In this document: positions 8,110 through 17,198 of the stretch, piece after piece
Layout: each line of letters begins with the position of its first letter
Numbering within the stretch: position 1 is the first letter of the stretch
Origin: Burkholderia cenocepacia
GTDB taxonomy: Bacteria; Pseudomonadota; Gammaproteobacteria; Burkholderiales; Burkholderiaceae
Assembly: GCF_900446215.1 (NCBI RefSeq)
Contig: NZ_UAQZ01000013.1
Location: 434,001 to 498,000 of the forward strand
Direction: 5' to 3'
DNA: 64,000 nt
Position numbers and translations under genes: made by a program
Notes under the pieces: generated by a model
Databases searched by the model: none
What the model was told of the DNA's origin: nothing
The model's input: the letters and a program-made list of their open reading frames with translations, nothing else

Positions 8110-9429
8110 ATGCAAACGCGATCCACCCTCGATGAGCATGCGACCATCGCGACGCCGGCGCCCGAGCGCACCGCGAAGCACTACCTGCTGGCCGGCTGGG
8201 CCAGCATGGCCGGCACCACGATCGAGTGGTACGACTTCTTCCTCTACGGCACGGCCGCCGCGCTCGTGTTCAACCGCATCTTCTTCCCATCGCTGGACCC
8301 GGTCGTCGGCACGCTCGCCGCGTTCGGCACGTTCGCGGTCGGCTTCATCGGGCGGCCGATGGGCGGCATCGTGTTCGGCCACTTCGGCGACCGCATCGGC
8401 CGCAAGTCGATGCTGATGATCACGCTGCTGCTGATGGGCGTGCCGAGCATGATCATCGGGCTGATCCCGTCGTACGACAGCATCGGCTACTGGGCCGCCG
8501 CGCTCTTGATCGCGATGCGTTTCCTGCAGGGCATGGCGGTGGGCGGCGAATGGGGCGGCGCGGTGCTGATGGCCGTCGAGCACGCGCCGAAGGGCCGCAA
8601 GGGGCTGTTCGGCAGCCTGCCGCAGACGGGCGTCGGGCTCGGGTTGATCCTGTCGTCGGTGGCGATGGCCGCGGTGGCCGCGCTGCCGGAAGCCGACATG
8701 CTGTCGTGGGGCTGGCGCGTGCCGTTCCTCGCGAGCATCGCGCTCGTCGGCCTCGGCTGGTTCATCCGCGCGAAGGTGCCGGAATCGCCCGACTTCGAGA
8801 AGGTCCGCAAGCAGGGCAAGGCCGAGAAATCGCCGGTGACGGCCGCGCTGCGCCGCCATCCGCGCGAGGTGCTGACGATCGTCGGCGCACGCGCCGCCGA
8901 GAACACCTGGTTCTACATGGTCGTCACGTTCGCGCTCGCTTACGCGACGCAGCAACTGCATCTGCCGAAGGCCGAGATGCTGCACGCGATCACGGCCGGC
9001 GCGGCGCTGTCGCTCGTCACGATGCCGCTGTGCGGGCATCTGAGCGACCGCATCGGCCAGCGCCGGATGTTCGCGATCGGCCTCGTGCTGATGTGCGCGT
9101 TCGCCGCGCCGTTCTTCATGATGCTCGGCACGCAGCAGACGTCGACCGCATGGTGGGCGATCGTGCTCGGCCTCGGCGTCGTGTTCCCGATCCTCTATGC
9201 GCCGGAATCGCTGCTGTTCGCGCAGCAGTTCCCGGCGGAAATCCGCTACAGCGGCATCTCGCTGTCGGTGCAGCTTGCCGGCGTGATCGGCGGCGGCTTC
9301 GCGCCGATGATCGCGACGTCGCTGCTCAAGGCCGGCGGCGGCCAGCCGCACTACGTGATCGCGTACCTCGTCGGCTTCGGCGTGTTCGCCCTCATGTGCA
9401 CCGCGTTGATGCGACCGGCGCGCGCGTAG
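8110..9429 (+). CDS. MFS transporter, metabolite:H+ symporter (MHS) family
   Basis: A 439-residue, 12-segment inner-membrane symporter. The MHS hallmark GTTIEWYDFFLYGTAAAL is at residues 39-56. The loop 2-3 signature GHFGDRIGRKS and the downstream RFLQGMAVGGEWGGAVLM segment are both present, as in KgtP, ProP and ShiA. It is the first gene of the operon with mmsA and mmsB (115 bp before mmsA). It therefore probably imports the carboxylic acid degraded by these enzymes, for example 3-hydroxyisobutyrate or a related branched acid; the substrate is inference only. A GGAGA site lies 6 bases before the ATG. Confidence 0.9.
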   Translation: MQTRSTLDEHATIATPAPERTAKHYLLAGWASMAGTTIEWYDFFLYGTAAALVFNRIFFPSLDPVVGTLAAFGTFAVGFIGRPMGGIVFGHFGDRIGRKSMLMITLLLMGVPSMIIGLIPSYDSIGYWAAALLIAMRFLQGMAVGGEWGGAVLMAVEHAPKGRKGLFGSLPQTGVGLGLILSSVAMAAVAALPEADMLSWGWRVPFLASIALVGLGWFIRAKVPESPDFEKVRKQGKAEKSPVTAALRRHPREVLTIVGARAAENTWFYMVVTFALAYATQQLHLPKAEMLHAITAGAALSLVTMPLCGHLSDRIGQRRMFAIGLVLMCAFAAPFFMMLGTQQTSTAWWAIVLGLGVVFPILYAPESLLFAQQFPAEIRYSGISLSVQLAGVIGGGFAPMIATSLLKAGGGQPHYVIAYLVGFGVFALMCTALMRPARA

Positions 9430-9543
9430 CGCACCGCCCGCCTTCATTCGATTTCAGTTCGACCTGCCGTCCGCCGTCGCCGCACGCGCGGCGGACGCAG
9501 GCCACCCTTTTGCTTCGCACCACCGTTTCCCGGAGAGAGTTCC

Positions 9544-11070
9544 ATGAACGCCGCAGTTCCCCAGACCACCCTCGCCCTGCCCACCGCCAAGCTGCTGATC
9601 GACGGCGCGTTCGTCGATTCGCGCAGTGCCGAATGGGGCGACATCGTCAACCCCGCGACGCAGGAAGTCATCGGCCGCGTGCCGTACGCGACGCTCGACG
9701 AGGTCGATGCCGCGATCGCCTCCGCGCAGCGCGCGTTCCAGACCTGGAAGACGACGCCGATCGGCGCGCGGCTGCGCATCATGCTGAAGTTCCAGGATCT
9801 CGTGCGCCGCAATCTCGAACGCATCGCGCACACGCTGACGGCCGAGCAAGGCAAGACGCTGCCCGACGCGCAGGGCGACATCTTCCGCGGCCTCGAGGTG
9901 GTCGAGCACGCGTGCTCGATCGGCACGCTGCAGCAAGGCGAATTCGCGGAGAACGTCGCGGGCGGCGTCGATACCTACACGCTGCGCCAGCCCATCGGCG
10001 TCTGCGCGGGCATCACGCCGTTCAATTTCCCCGGGATGATTCCGCTGTGGATGTTCCCGATGGCGATCGTGTGCGGCAACACGTTCGTGCTGAAGCCGTC
10101 CGAGCAGGACCCGCTGTCGACGATGCAGCTCGTCGAACTCGCGATCGAAGCCGGCGTGCCGCCAGGCGTGCTGAACGTCGTGCACGGCGGCAAGACGGTG
10201 GTCGACCGCCTGTGCACGCACCCGGACATCAAGGCGATCTCGTTCGTCGGCTCGACGCGCGTCGGCACGCACGTGTACAACCTCGGCAGCCAGCACGGCA
10301 AGCGCGTGCAGTCGATGATGGGCGCGAAGAACCACGCGGTCGTGCTGCCCGATGCGCATCGCGAGCAGTCGATCAACGCACTCGTCGGCGCGGGCTTCGG
10401 CGCGGCCGGCCAGCGCTGCATGGCGACGTCGGTCGTCGTGCTGGTCGGCCAGGCGCGCGACTGGCTGCCCGATCTCGTCGAAAAGGCGAAGGCGTTGAAG
10501 GTCAATGCGGGCGCGGAAGCCGGCACCGACGTCGGCCCGGTCGTGTCGAAGGCGGCGAAGGCGCGCATCCTGTCGCTGATCGACGCCGGCGTGAAGGAAG
10601 GCGCGACGCTGCTGCTCGACGGCCGCGACGTGAAGGTGCCCGGCTACGAGCACGGCAACTTCGTCGGCCCGACGATCTTCTCCGGCGTGACGACCGACAT
10701 GTCGATCTACCAGGAAGAAATCTTCGGGCCGGTGGTGGTCGTGATGGAAGCCGGCACGCTCGACGACGCGATCGCGCTCGTCAACCGCAACCCGATGGGC
10801 AACGGCGTGGGCCTGTTCACGCAGAGCGGCGCGGCCGCGCGCAAGTTCCAGAGCGAGATCGACGTCGGCCAGGTCGGCATCAACATCCCGATTCCGGTGC
10901 CGGTGCCCTACTTCAGCTTCACCGGTTCGCGCGGCTCGAAGCTCGGCGATCTCGGCCCGTACGGCAAGCAGGTCGTGCAGTTCTACACGCAGACCAAGAC
11001 GGTCACCGCGCGCTGGTTCGACGACGATGCGACGGCCGGCGGCGTGAACACGACGATCGCGCTGCGTTGA
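9544..11070 (+). CDS. mmsA: Methylmalonate-semialdehyde dehydrogenase (CoA-acylating)
   Basis: A 508-residue aldehyde dehydrogenase of the MmsA subfamily. It converts methylmalonate semialdehyde (or malonate semialdehyde) with NAD+ and CoA to propionyl-CoA (acetyl-CoA) and CO2 in valine and related catabolism. The oxyanion asparagine segment is TPFNFPGM (Asn161). The subfamily-specific MGAKNHAVVLPD segment, where other ALDHs have ELGGK, and the catalytic Cys292 in GAAGQRCMATSVVV are present. Length is normal. A CGGAGAGAG ribosome site precedes the ATG. mmsB starts 23 bp after its stop codon, so the two are co-transcribed. Confidence 0.95.
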   Translation: MNAAVPQTTLALPTAKLLIDGAFVDSRSAEWGDIVNPATQEVIGRVPYATLDEVDAAIASAQRAFQTWKTTPIGARLRIMLKFQDLVRRNLERIAHTLTAEQGKTLPDAQGDIFRGLEVVEHACSIGTLQQGEFAENVAGGVDTYTLRQPIGVCAGITPFNFPGMIPLWMFPMAIVCGNTFVLKPSEQDPLSTMQLVELAIEAGVPPGVLNVVHGGKTVVDRLCTHPDIKAISFVGSTRVGTHVYNLGSQHGKRVQSMMGAKNHAVVLPDAHREQSINALVGAGFGAAGQRCMATSVVVLVGQARDWLPDLVEKAKALKVNAGAEAGTDVGPVVSKAAKARILSLIDAGVKEGATLLLDGRDVKVPGYEHGNFVGPTIFSGVTTDMSIYQEEIFGPVVVVMEAGTLDDAIALVNRNPMGNGVGLFTQSGAAARKFQSEIDVGQVGINIPIPVPVPYFSFTGSRGSKLGDLGPYGKQVVQFYTQTKTVTARWFDDDATAGGVNTTIALR

Positions 11071-11093
11071 TGGCGAGCACGAGGAGCCTGCAC

Positions 11094-11984
11094 ATGGAAA
11101 TCGCATTCATCGGACTCGGCAACATGGGCGGCCCGATGGCCGCCAACCTGCTCAAGGCCGGCCACGCGCTGACGGTGTTCGACCTCGACGCGCACGCGGT
11201 CGACGCCGCGGTGCGCGCCGGCGCGACGGCAGCGGCGTCGCCGCGTGAAGCCGCCGCGCGCGGCTCGTTGATCATCACGATGCTGCCGGCCGCGCAGCAC
11301 GTGCGCGCCGTCTACCTCGGCGACGACGGCGTGCTGGCCGGCGCGCGCGCCGGCGCGACGCTGATCGACTGCAGCACGATCGATCCGGGCACCGTGCGCG
11401 CGGTGGCCGACGCCGCCGCGCAGCGCGACTTCCCGCTCGCCGATGCGCCCGTGTCGGGCGGCACGGGCGGCGCGCAGGCCGGCACGCTGACCTTCATGGT
11501 CGGCGCGGACGCGCCGCTGTTCGAGCGCATCCGCCCGGTGCTGCTCGACATGGGCCGGAACGTCGTGCACTGCGGAGGCACCGGCACCGGCCAGATCGCG
11601 AAGATCTGCAACAACCTGCTGCTCGGCATCTCGATGATGGGCGTATCGGAAGCGATGGCGCTCGGCGCCGCGCTCGGCATCGAACCGGCCGTGCTGGCCG
11701 GCATCATCAACACGTCGACCGGCCGCTGCTGGAGTTCGGACGCGTACAACCCGTATCCGGGCGTGAGCGACACGGCGCCGGCCGCGCGCGGCTATGCGGG
11801 CGGCTTCGCGGCGAACCTGATGCTGAAGGATCTCGGGCTCGCGACGGAAGCCGCGCGCAGCGCGCATCAGCCGGTCTGGATGGGCGCGCTCGCGCAGCAG
11901 CTGTATCAGTCGATGAGCCAGCAGGGGCTCGGCACGCTCGACTTCTCCGCGTGCGTAAAGCTGTACGAGGCGCAGCCGGCCTGA
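11094..11984 (+). CDS. mmsB: 3-hydroxyisobutyrate dehydrogenase
   Basis: A 296-residue beta-hydroxyacid dehydrogenase that oxidises 3-hydroxyisobutyrate to methylmalonate semialdehyde, the substrate of the adjacent MmsA. It has an N-terminal nucleotide-binding motif FIGLGNMGGPMAANL, the substrate-binding loop DAPVSGGTGGAQAGTL and the catalytic Lys170 in GQIAKICNN. The ATG at 11094 is preceded by GAGGAG. An in-frame ATG at 11070 overlaps the mmsA stop (TGATG) and would add eight residues, but it has no clear ribosome site of its own. A perfect 12-bp hairpin follows the gene. Confidence 0.94.
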   Translation: MEIAFIGLGNMGGPMAANLLKAGHALTVFDLDAHAVDAAVRAGATAAASPREAAARGSLIITMLPAAQHVRAVYLGDDGVLAGARAGATLIDCSTIDPGTVRAVADAAAQRDFPLADAPVSGGTGGAQAGTLTFMVGADAPLFERIRPVLLDMGRNVVHCGGTGTGQIAKICNNLLLGISMMGVSEAMALGAALGIEPAVLAGIINTSTGRCWSSDAYNPYPGVSDTAPAARGYAGGFAANLMLKDLGLATEAARSAHQPVWMGALAQQLYQSMSQQGLGTLDFSACVKLYEAQPA

Positions 11985-12011
11985 CCTGCCCGGCCGACGC
12001 CGGACGTGCGT

Positions 12012-12046
12012 CGACCCGCGATGGGCCGGAACGGCATCGCGGGTCG
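12012..12046 (+). terminator. Perfect 12-bp hairpin closing the mmsAB operon
   Basis: CGACCCGCGATG (12012-12023) and CATCGCGGGTCG (12035-12046) pair perfectly around an 11-base loop. The hairpin is followed by GTTTGCC and lies 27 bp after the mmsB stop. It also faces the end of the convergent lipoprotein gene, so it may serve both directions. Confidence 0.65.
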
Positions 12047-12099
12047 GTTTGCCGGCGGGGGAAGAAAAACGCGGGCGGCGGCGTCATGCCGCCGGTCGG

Positions 12100-12432
12100 T
12101 CAACCGCGCGGGTTCGACGCCGTCTCGAAGGTCGGATGGCACTCGAACGCGAGTTCGGAGCGGGCGTCGACGCGGCGGCCGCCGGTCAGCGATTCCTGCT
12201 TCACGCTTGCGCGCATCCCGCGCTGCGTGCAGTAGTTGGTGGCTTCGTTGACGGCCTTCTCGTGGGCGTCGGCCCACGTCGTCGACACGCCGATCGTGCG
12301 CGTCGTCACGGTGAACACGTTCGGGTTCGACGTCGCGGTCACGTCGGAAGCAGTCGAACACGCGGCGAGCAAGCATGCAGCAGCCGCAATGGTCAACCAT
12401 CGCAGGGTTCGAAAAGAGACTGGAATGGACAT
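12100..12432 (-). CDS. Small lipoprotein
   Basis: A 110-residue predicted lipoprotein. The signal peptide ends in a lipobox (ACLLAAC, Cys25). The mature part has strands (VFTVTTRTIGVSTTWADAHE) and an alpha segment with two cysteines (YCTQRG and FECHP) that could pair, resembling small outer-membrane-facing lipoproteins of the YecR type; that comparison is loose. The start was placed at 12432 because only this methionine gives a signal peptide. A short hairpin (12444-12461, GCACGCCG/CGGCGTGC) lies in its 5' leader. Function unknown. Confidence 0.75.
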   Translation of the reverse strand: MSIPVSFRTLRWLTIAAAACLLAACSTASDVTATSNPNVFTVTTRTIGVSTTWADAHEKAVNEATNYCTQRGMRASVKQESLTGGRRVDARSELAFECHPTFETASNPRG

Positions 12433-12656
12433 GGAGGGCAGGCGCACGCCGGTCGGCGTGCATTGAACAACATAGGCGACAGTATGCCTGCTCGATCGCC
12501 GGAGATCATGCCCCTTTCGGTGAACACATTGTTTCGAATGGTTAAACGATGGCCAAATCTGGCAAGAATTACAGCCGTCGCCGGCCATCGTTTTCGTTCG
12601 TCAGGTCATTTCGCCCGGCATGCCCGCCGGCGCGGCCGCTCACGCCGGCGCGACGG

Positions 12657-15071
12657 TCAATGTGCACCCGCCTGACGGATTCGAGCGGATGCTTCCGCGA
12701 GGTTGCGCCACGCCGGCTGCCCCGGCGCGTAGCGCGCACGGATGTACGCGGCAAGCTCGGCCATCTGCCGATCGTCGAAGGCATCGCCGAAGCCCGGCAT
12801 GTAGCCGAGCCGGTCGGTGGCCGGCTGGTCGATCCCGTGGTGCAGCACGCGCAGCAGGTTGTCCGGCGTCGCCTGGCTGACGCTCGTGTTGAGCCCCATC
12901 AGCGGACGCACGCCGAAATGCCCGACACCGCCCGATTCCGCATGACAGACCGCGCACGCGGCGTCGAACGCGCGGCGGCCGTTCTCGAGACCGAGCGTCG
13001 CGACGGCGTCCGCGCCGCGCGCGTGGCCGGCGGCCGCGTCCGCGGCGACCGCCGCATCGACGGGCGGCGACAGCGACGCCAGATAGTGCGCGATCGCCTG
13101 CACGTCGGACTCGGGCAGCGCCGCGAGCCCCGCGACGACGGGCGCCATCGGCCCGGCCGCGACGCCGTGCTGCGCCGAGAACCCGGTGCGCAGATAGTCG
13201 AACAGCGCGCCTTCGGTCCATGGCACCGGCGCGGCCGGCGACGCGACGAGCGGCGGCGCGACCCATCCTTCCGCTTCGCCGCCCGACAGGTAGGCGAGGC
13301 CGCCCTTCTCCGCGCCGAGCGCGTTGCGCGGCGTATGGCAGGCGCCGCAGTGTCCGGCGCCGTCGACCAGATACTTGCCGCGATTCCACATCGCCGAACG
13401 CGCCGGGTCCGGCGCAAACGGCCGCGCGTCGTGATACAGCCAGTTCCAGCCGGCCACGAGCCGCCGCTGGTCGAGCGGGAACGGCAGCTTCGTCTTCGGC
13501 GGCACGTGCTTCACCGGCGGCTGCGACATCAGGTACGCATAGAGCGCGAGCAGATCGGGCTCGCTCAGCTTCGCGAATGCGGTGTACGGAAACGCCGGAT
13601 ACAGGTGCGAACCGTCGCGCGAGATGCCTTCGCGCATCGCGCGGGCGAACGCCGGGTATGACCATGCACCGATGCCGGTGTCCGGATCGGGCGTGAGGTT
13701 CGTCGTGTAGATCGTGCCGAACGGCGTATCGAGCGCGAGGCCGCCCGCGTTGGTCGCGCCGCCGGGCGCCGTGTGGCATACCGCGCAATCGCCGGCGAGC
13801 GCGACCTGGCGGCCGCGTTCGAGCATCGCCGCGCTCCACGTCGCGCCGTCCGCGCCGCCGGGCGCCATCGACGCAACGGGCGCGATCGGCGCGGGGCCCG
13901 GCAGGATCGCGCACGCCAGCCCGATCAGCCCGCCGACCACCCCGCCCGCGCCGCCGCCGGCCAGCCAGCGGCGCCAGCGCGACGCGCGGCGCGGGGCTGC
14001 TTGCCGGCCGTCGCCGGCATCGACCGGCACCGGTTGCGCGAGCGCGGCGCGAATGTGCGCGGCATCGAACGGCGGTGCGCGAAACCGCACGCCCGTCGCG
14101 TCGTACAGCGCATTCGCGATCGCGGCAGCGGCCGGCGCGGCCGCCTGTTCGATCCGCCGCGCATCGTGTTCGGACAGGTCGCCGTGCGCGCGACGCGCGG
14201 CCGCGTCGACTGCAATCAGTTCGTGCGCGATCGCGTCGGCCCGCTCGCCGGCACCGGTCTCGTCGTGCGCGGGCCGCGCGGACAACCGTGCGCCCATCAC
14301 GCGGGAAATCGCGGCCTCGATCTGCCACGCGGGCAGGCCGGCCAGCGACGCGTCGCCCGGCTCGCCGGTGCCCTGCCCGGCCACCACGCGCCGCACCGAG
14401 ACATCGCCTGTCGCGCAGTCCACGTCGAGATCGACGACCCACGCGGACCAGCGCGAATCGCGGTCATGGTCGGCATCGTCGCCGGATGCGGTTGCGTGCG
14501 CATCGACACGCTCGCCATCGAATGCGAAACCGCGACCGCTGACACGCGACGCCGCGTTCGCCCCGGCCGCAGCCGGCACGCCCCAGGCGGCGCGTTCGCT
14601 GACCATCCGGATCGTTTCGCGCGGCCCCGCATCGCGCTCGGCATCGAGATGCTGCAACCGCAACGCGACCGGGTCGCGCCGCAACGCGCCCGCGAGTTCG
14701 TCGACGAAGGACTCGCGGGCAAACACGTGCGCGTGACCGGGAATCGCGCCATCTTCATCGGCCAGTTCGATCGACGTCTGCGCGTGCCGGTAGACGAATG
14801 GCGATGCGGGACCGCGCCCGGCACGCTCGTCCACACCGCGAGCATCGTCCCCGCCCGCGCCGGCCGCCTGCGCGCGATAGCGCCAGGTCGTCATCCGGCC
14901 GTCGGGCGCCGTCCGTGTTTCGATATCGAACGATGCATGCGTGCGCGCAGCGCCGATCGGCCACGCGTAGCACGCGCGATGCGGGCGCGATGCGTCGGCG
15001 GCCGCGTCATCGGGCGGCGCCGGTTCCGTCACGCGCGCCGGCGCCACGGGCAAACCTGCGTCATGCTTCAT
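12657..15071 (-). CDS. nicB: Nicotinate dehydrogenase cytochrome subunit carrying a degenerate molybdopterin domain
   Basis: An 804-residue protein in two parts. Residues 1-350 resemble only the last portion of a xanthine-dehydrogenase-type molybdopterin subunit (ARESFVDELAGALRRDP, then NALYDATGVRFRAPP). The Mo-proximal GAGE motif is missing; the equivalent position reads EQAAAPAAAA. After a transmembrane segment (about 367-391), residues 415-790 form a tri-haem cytochrome c with CxxCH at 429-433, 575-579 and 706-710. In Pseudomonas putida NicB, a molybdopterin domain and such a cytochrome are fused in one protein of about 1190 residues. Here the intact molybdopterin part is encoded at 20720-23014. 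This protein probably passes electrons from that subunit and NicA to the respiratory chain at the membrane. It overlaps nicA by 11 bp. The symbol is given by analogy to the NicB C-terminal part. Confidence 0.8.
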   Translation of the reverse strand: MKHDAGLPVAPARVTEPAPPDDAAADASRPHRACYAWPIGAARTHASFDIETRTAPDGRMTTWRYRAQAAGAGGDDARGVDERAGRGPASPFVYRHAQTSIELADEDGAIPGHAHVFARESFVDELAGALRRDPVALRLQHLDAERDAGPRETIRMVSERAAWGVPAAAGANAASRVSGRGFAFDGERVDAHATASGDDADHDRDSRWSAWVVDLDVDCATGDVSVRRVVAGQGTGEPGDASLAGLPAWQIEAAISRVMGARLSARPAHDETGAGERADAIAHELIAVDAAARRAHGDLSEHDARRIEQAAAPAAAAIANALYDATGVRFRAPPFDAAHIRAALAQPVPVDAGDGRQAAPRRASRWRRWLAGGGAGGVVGGLIGLACAILPGPAPIAPVASMAPGGADGATWSAAMLERGRQVALAGDCAVCHTAPGGATNAGGLALDTPFGTIYTTNLTPDPDTGIGAWSYPAFARAMREGISRDGSHLYPAFPYTAFAKLSEPDLLALYAYLMSQPPVKHVPPKTKLPFPLDQRRLVAGWNWLYHDARPFAPDPARSAMWNRGKYLVDGAGHCGACHTPRNALGAEKGGLAYLSGGEAEGWVAPPLVASPAAPVPWTEGALFDYLRTGFSAQHGVAAGPMAPVVAGLAALPESDVQAIAHYLASLSPPVDAAVAADAAAGHARGADAVATLGLENGRRAFDAACAVCHAESGGVGHFGVRPLMGLNTSVSQATPDNLLRVLHHGIDQPATDRLGYMPGFGDAFDDRQMAELAAYIRARYAPGQPAWRNLAEASARIRQAGAH

Positions 15072-15564
15072 CGCCGCCTCGCAGATAGCGTGCGGCGCGA
15101 TGCACCGCGCGAATGATCTCCAGATGCGTGCCGCAACGGCACAGGTTGAAGCGCAGCGCATCCCGGATCGCCGCATCGTCGGGCGCGGGGTTGCGATCGA
15201 GCAGCGCCTTCGTGCTCATGATCATCCCGTTCAGGCAATACCCGCATTGCGCGGCCTGCTCGTCGATGAACGCGCGCTGGATCGGATGCGGCGCGTCGCA
15301 CGACCCGAGCCCTTCCAGCGTCGTGACGTCGCGTCCGTGCGCGGCGGCGGCCGGCACGACGCATGAACGCGTGGGCTGCCCGTCGACGAGCACCGTGCAC
15401 GCACCGCATTGCCCGAGCCCGCAGCCGTATTTCGGGCCATTGAGCGCGCAGTCGTTGCGCAGGACCAGCAGCAGCGGCGTGTCGGGCATGGCGTCGGCGA
15501 AGGTGTACGGCGCGCCGTTCACGCGAAACGCCAGCGGCCGCGGCGGAGAAGCGGGATGGGACAT
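15061..15564 (-). CDS. nicA: Nicotinate dehydrogenase [2Fe-2S] subunit
   Basis: A 167-residue iron-sulfur subunit of the xanthine-oxidase family. It carries one plant-type cluster (Cys48, Cys53, Cys56, Cys68 in YGCGLGQCGACTVLVDG) and a second helical cluster (Cys107, Cys110, Cys142, Cys144 in QCGYCLNGM and LCRCGTH). Together with NicB it hydroxylates nicotinate to 6-hydroxynicotinate using water, the first step of the pathway. The cytochrome subunit gene starts 11 bp before its end. nicC lies 175 bp upstream on the same strand, so a nicC-nicA-cytochrome transcript is likely. Confidence 0.93.
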   Translation of the reverse strand: MSHPASPPRPLAFRVNGAPYTFADAMPDTPLLLVLRNDCALNGPKYGCGLGQCGACTVLVDGQPTRSCVVPAAAAHGRDVTTLEGLGSCDAPHPIQRAFIDEQAAQCGYCLNGMIMSTKALLDRNPAPDDAAIRDALRFNLCRCGTHLEIIRAVHRAARYLRGGDEA

Positions 15565-15739
15565 TGATCGATCCGGAATGCAGAATGCGGGCCGAGTCGG
15601 CCGGCGGCGGGCACGGCCGCCGGCTGGCGCTTGTCGGCGCGCGCCTGACATATAACACGCCGAAATGCGTGCGTTGCGGCGCATCGGCCCCGCACCGGCG
15701 AGGCGGCTGCACGGCGCCGGCCGGCGCGGGCGCCGCGCG

Positions 15740-16897
15740 TCAGGCCGCGGCCGCCACGTTGCTGCGCGACGGCGCTTCGAGCGGCACGTCGAATACGTCG
15801 TATCCGAACACCCACGACGGATCCTCGTTGGTGCGCAGCCACGTGTTGTTGTGCGACACGAGCTGCACCTTCGACGCGCGCGCCGCGCGGTTCGCCTCGT
15901 ACAGCGCGAACGCACCCGCATGGTCGCCGATGCCGACCTCGTCGAGACAGCGCGCGAGCATCGCCGCATCCTCGATCGCCATCGCCGCGCCCTGCGCCAT
16001 GTGCGGCTTCATCGGATGGCACGCGTCGCCGAGCAGCACGAGACGGCCGCGACTCCATAACGGCAGCGGATCGCGTTCCAGCAGCGGCCATTTGGTGATC
16101 GACGGCGAGACGTCGATCAAATGCTGGATGTCGGCGTGGAAACCGGCGAACGCCTCGCGCATCTCGTCGCGGCTGCTGTCGACCATCGACACGCCTTCCG
16201 GCCACTCGGCCTGCGGCACGCCGGTCACGTAGTAGTACTCGTCGCGCTTCTCGGTCACGTAGTAGACCATCATGTGGCGATCCTCCGACCACCACTTCAC
16301 GCACATGTCGTACGGCTTGTTGCCGAGCAGCGCGGCCGGGAACACCGCGCGGTGCGCGACGTAACCGGTGTAGCGCGGCGGTTCCGCACCGAGCAGGTGC
16401 TCGCGGATCCGCGAATTCACGCCGTCCGCGCCGATCGCGATGTCGGCCGTCTCGACGCTGCCGTCGGCGAACGTCAGGCGCACGTCGCTGCCGGTGTCCT
16501 CCACCGCCGCGAGCTTCTTGCCGAAGCGGATCGTGCCGGGCGTCACCGCCTGCGTCATCAGCGCATGGAAATCGCCGCGATGCACGGTCAGGTAGCGCGC
16601 GCCGTAAGTCTTGCGCGCGTATTCGCCGAGCGGAATCTGCGACAGCACGTCGGCCGTGCGCCAGTCGCGGCTGTACCAGAAATCCGGATGCGAACCCATC
16701 GTCTCCAGCGCGTCCTCGCAGCCGATGCGCCGCATGATCTTCATCACGTTCGGGCCGAGATGGATCCCCGCGCCGAGGCGCGAGAACGCGGGCGCCTGCT
16801 CGTACAGCGCGACGTCGTAGCCGCCGCGCTGCAGCAGCGCAGCCGCGGCCGTGCCGCCGAGACCGGCGCCGATGATTGCGATACGGGGTTTGCTCAT
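15740..16897 (-). CDS. nicC: 6-hydroxynicotinate 3-monooxygenase
   Basis: A 385-residue FAD-dependent aromatic hydroxylase. It has the N-terminal dinucleotide fold IIGAGLGGTAAAALLQRGG, the GADGVNSRI segment and the second FAD motif LVLLGDACHPMKPHMAQG. The GAGIHLGPNVMKIMRRIG, KWWSEDRHMMVYYVTEKRD and WPLLERDPLPLWSRG segments are characteristic of NicC. The enzyme performs NADH- and O2-dependent decarboxylative hydroxylation of 6-hydroxynicotinate to 2,5-dihydroxypyridine. The start at 16897 has a good AGGAG site. The gene is divergent from nicE across a 301-bp region with two operator-like sites. Confidence 0.95.
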   Translation of the reverse strand: MSKPRIAIIGAGLGGTAAAALLQRGGYDVALYEQAPAFSRLGAGIHLGPNVMKIMRRIGCEDALETMGSHPDFWYSRDWRTADVLSQIPLGEYARKTYGARYLTVHRGDFHALMTQAVTPGTIRFGKKLAAVEDTGSDVRLTFADGSVETADIAIGADGVNSRIREHLLGAEPPRYTGYVAHRAVFPAALLGNKPYDMCVKWWSEDRHMMVYYVTEKRDEYYYVTGVPQAEWPEGVSMVDSSRDEMREAFAGFHADIQHLIDVSPSITKWPLLERDPLPLWSRGRLVLLGDACHPMKPHMAQGAAMAIEDAAMLARCLDEVGIGDHAGAFALYEANRAARASKVQLVSHNNTWLRTNEDPSWVFGYDVFDVPLEAPSRSNVAAAA

Positions 16898-17198
16898 GCG
16901 GATCTCCTGATCGTGGGTGGCCCGTTGCCGAACACGGTGCGAGGACGGGCGGATTGAATGGCGTTTATGTAGCGTACACACTCAATTTATTCAGGACAAG
17001 CGGATTGTTGATCGACATCGACACATTCGGGAAAACACTAATAAATCGACACAATCCCGCGCACAACAACAATCCAGCCGTGTCGAACGTCATTTTGATC
17101 CATTGCCATTTTCAAATGTACACACTAGACTTTGCCCAACATCCGGCGATCCCGCGCCAGCGTGCCGCCCCCTCCTTACCGACACGGAGCCTCCCGTC
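16898..17198. promoter_or_regulatory. nicC-nicE divergent control region with two putative NicR operators
   Basis: An AT-rich 301-bp gap. Site 1 is GTAGCGTACACACT at 16969-16982; the same 14 bases occur in reverse orientation before nicT. Site 2 is GTACACACTAGA at 17118-17129, sharing 12 bases with the nicT site. Both read AGTGTGTAC on the minus strand and are imperfect palindromes of the kind MarR-family repressors bind. Site 1 is 72 bp upstream of nicC and site 2 is 70 bp upstream of nicE. The NicR assignment is inference from recurrence in the locus. Confidence 0.6.
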
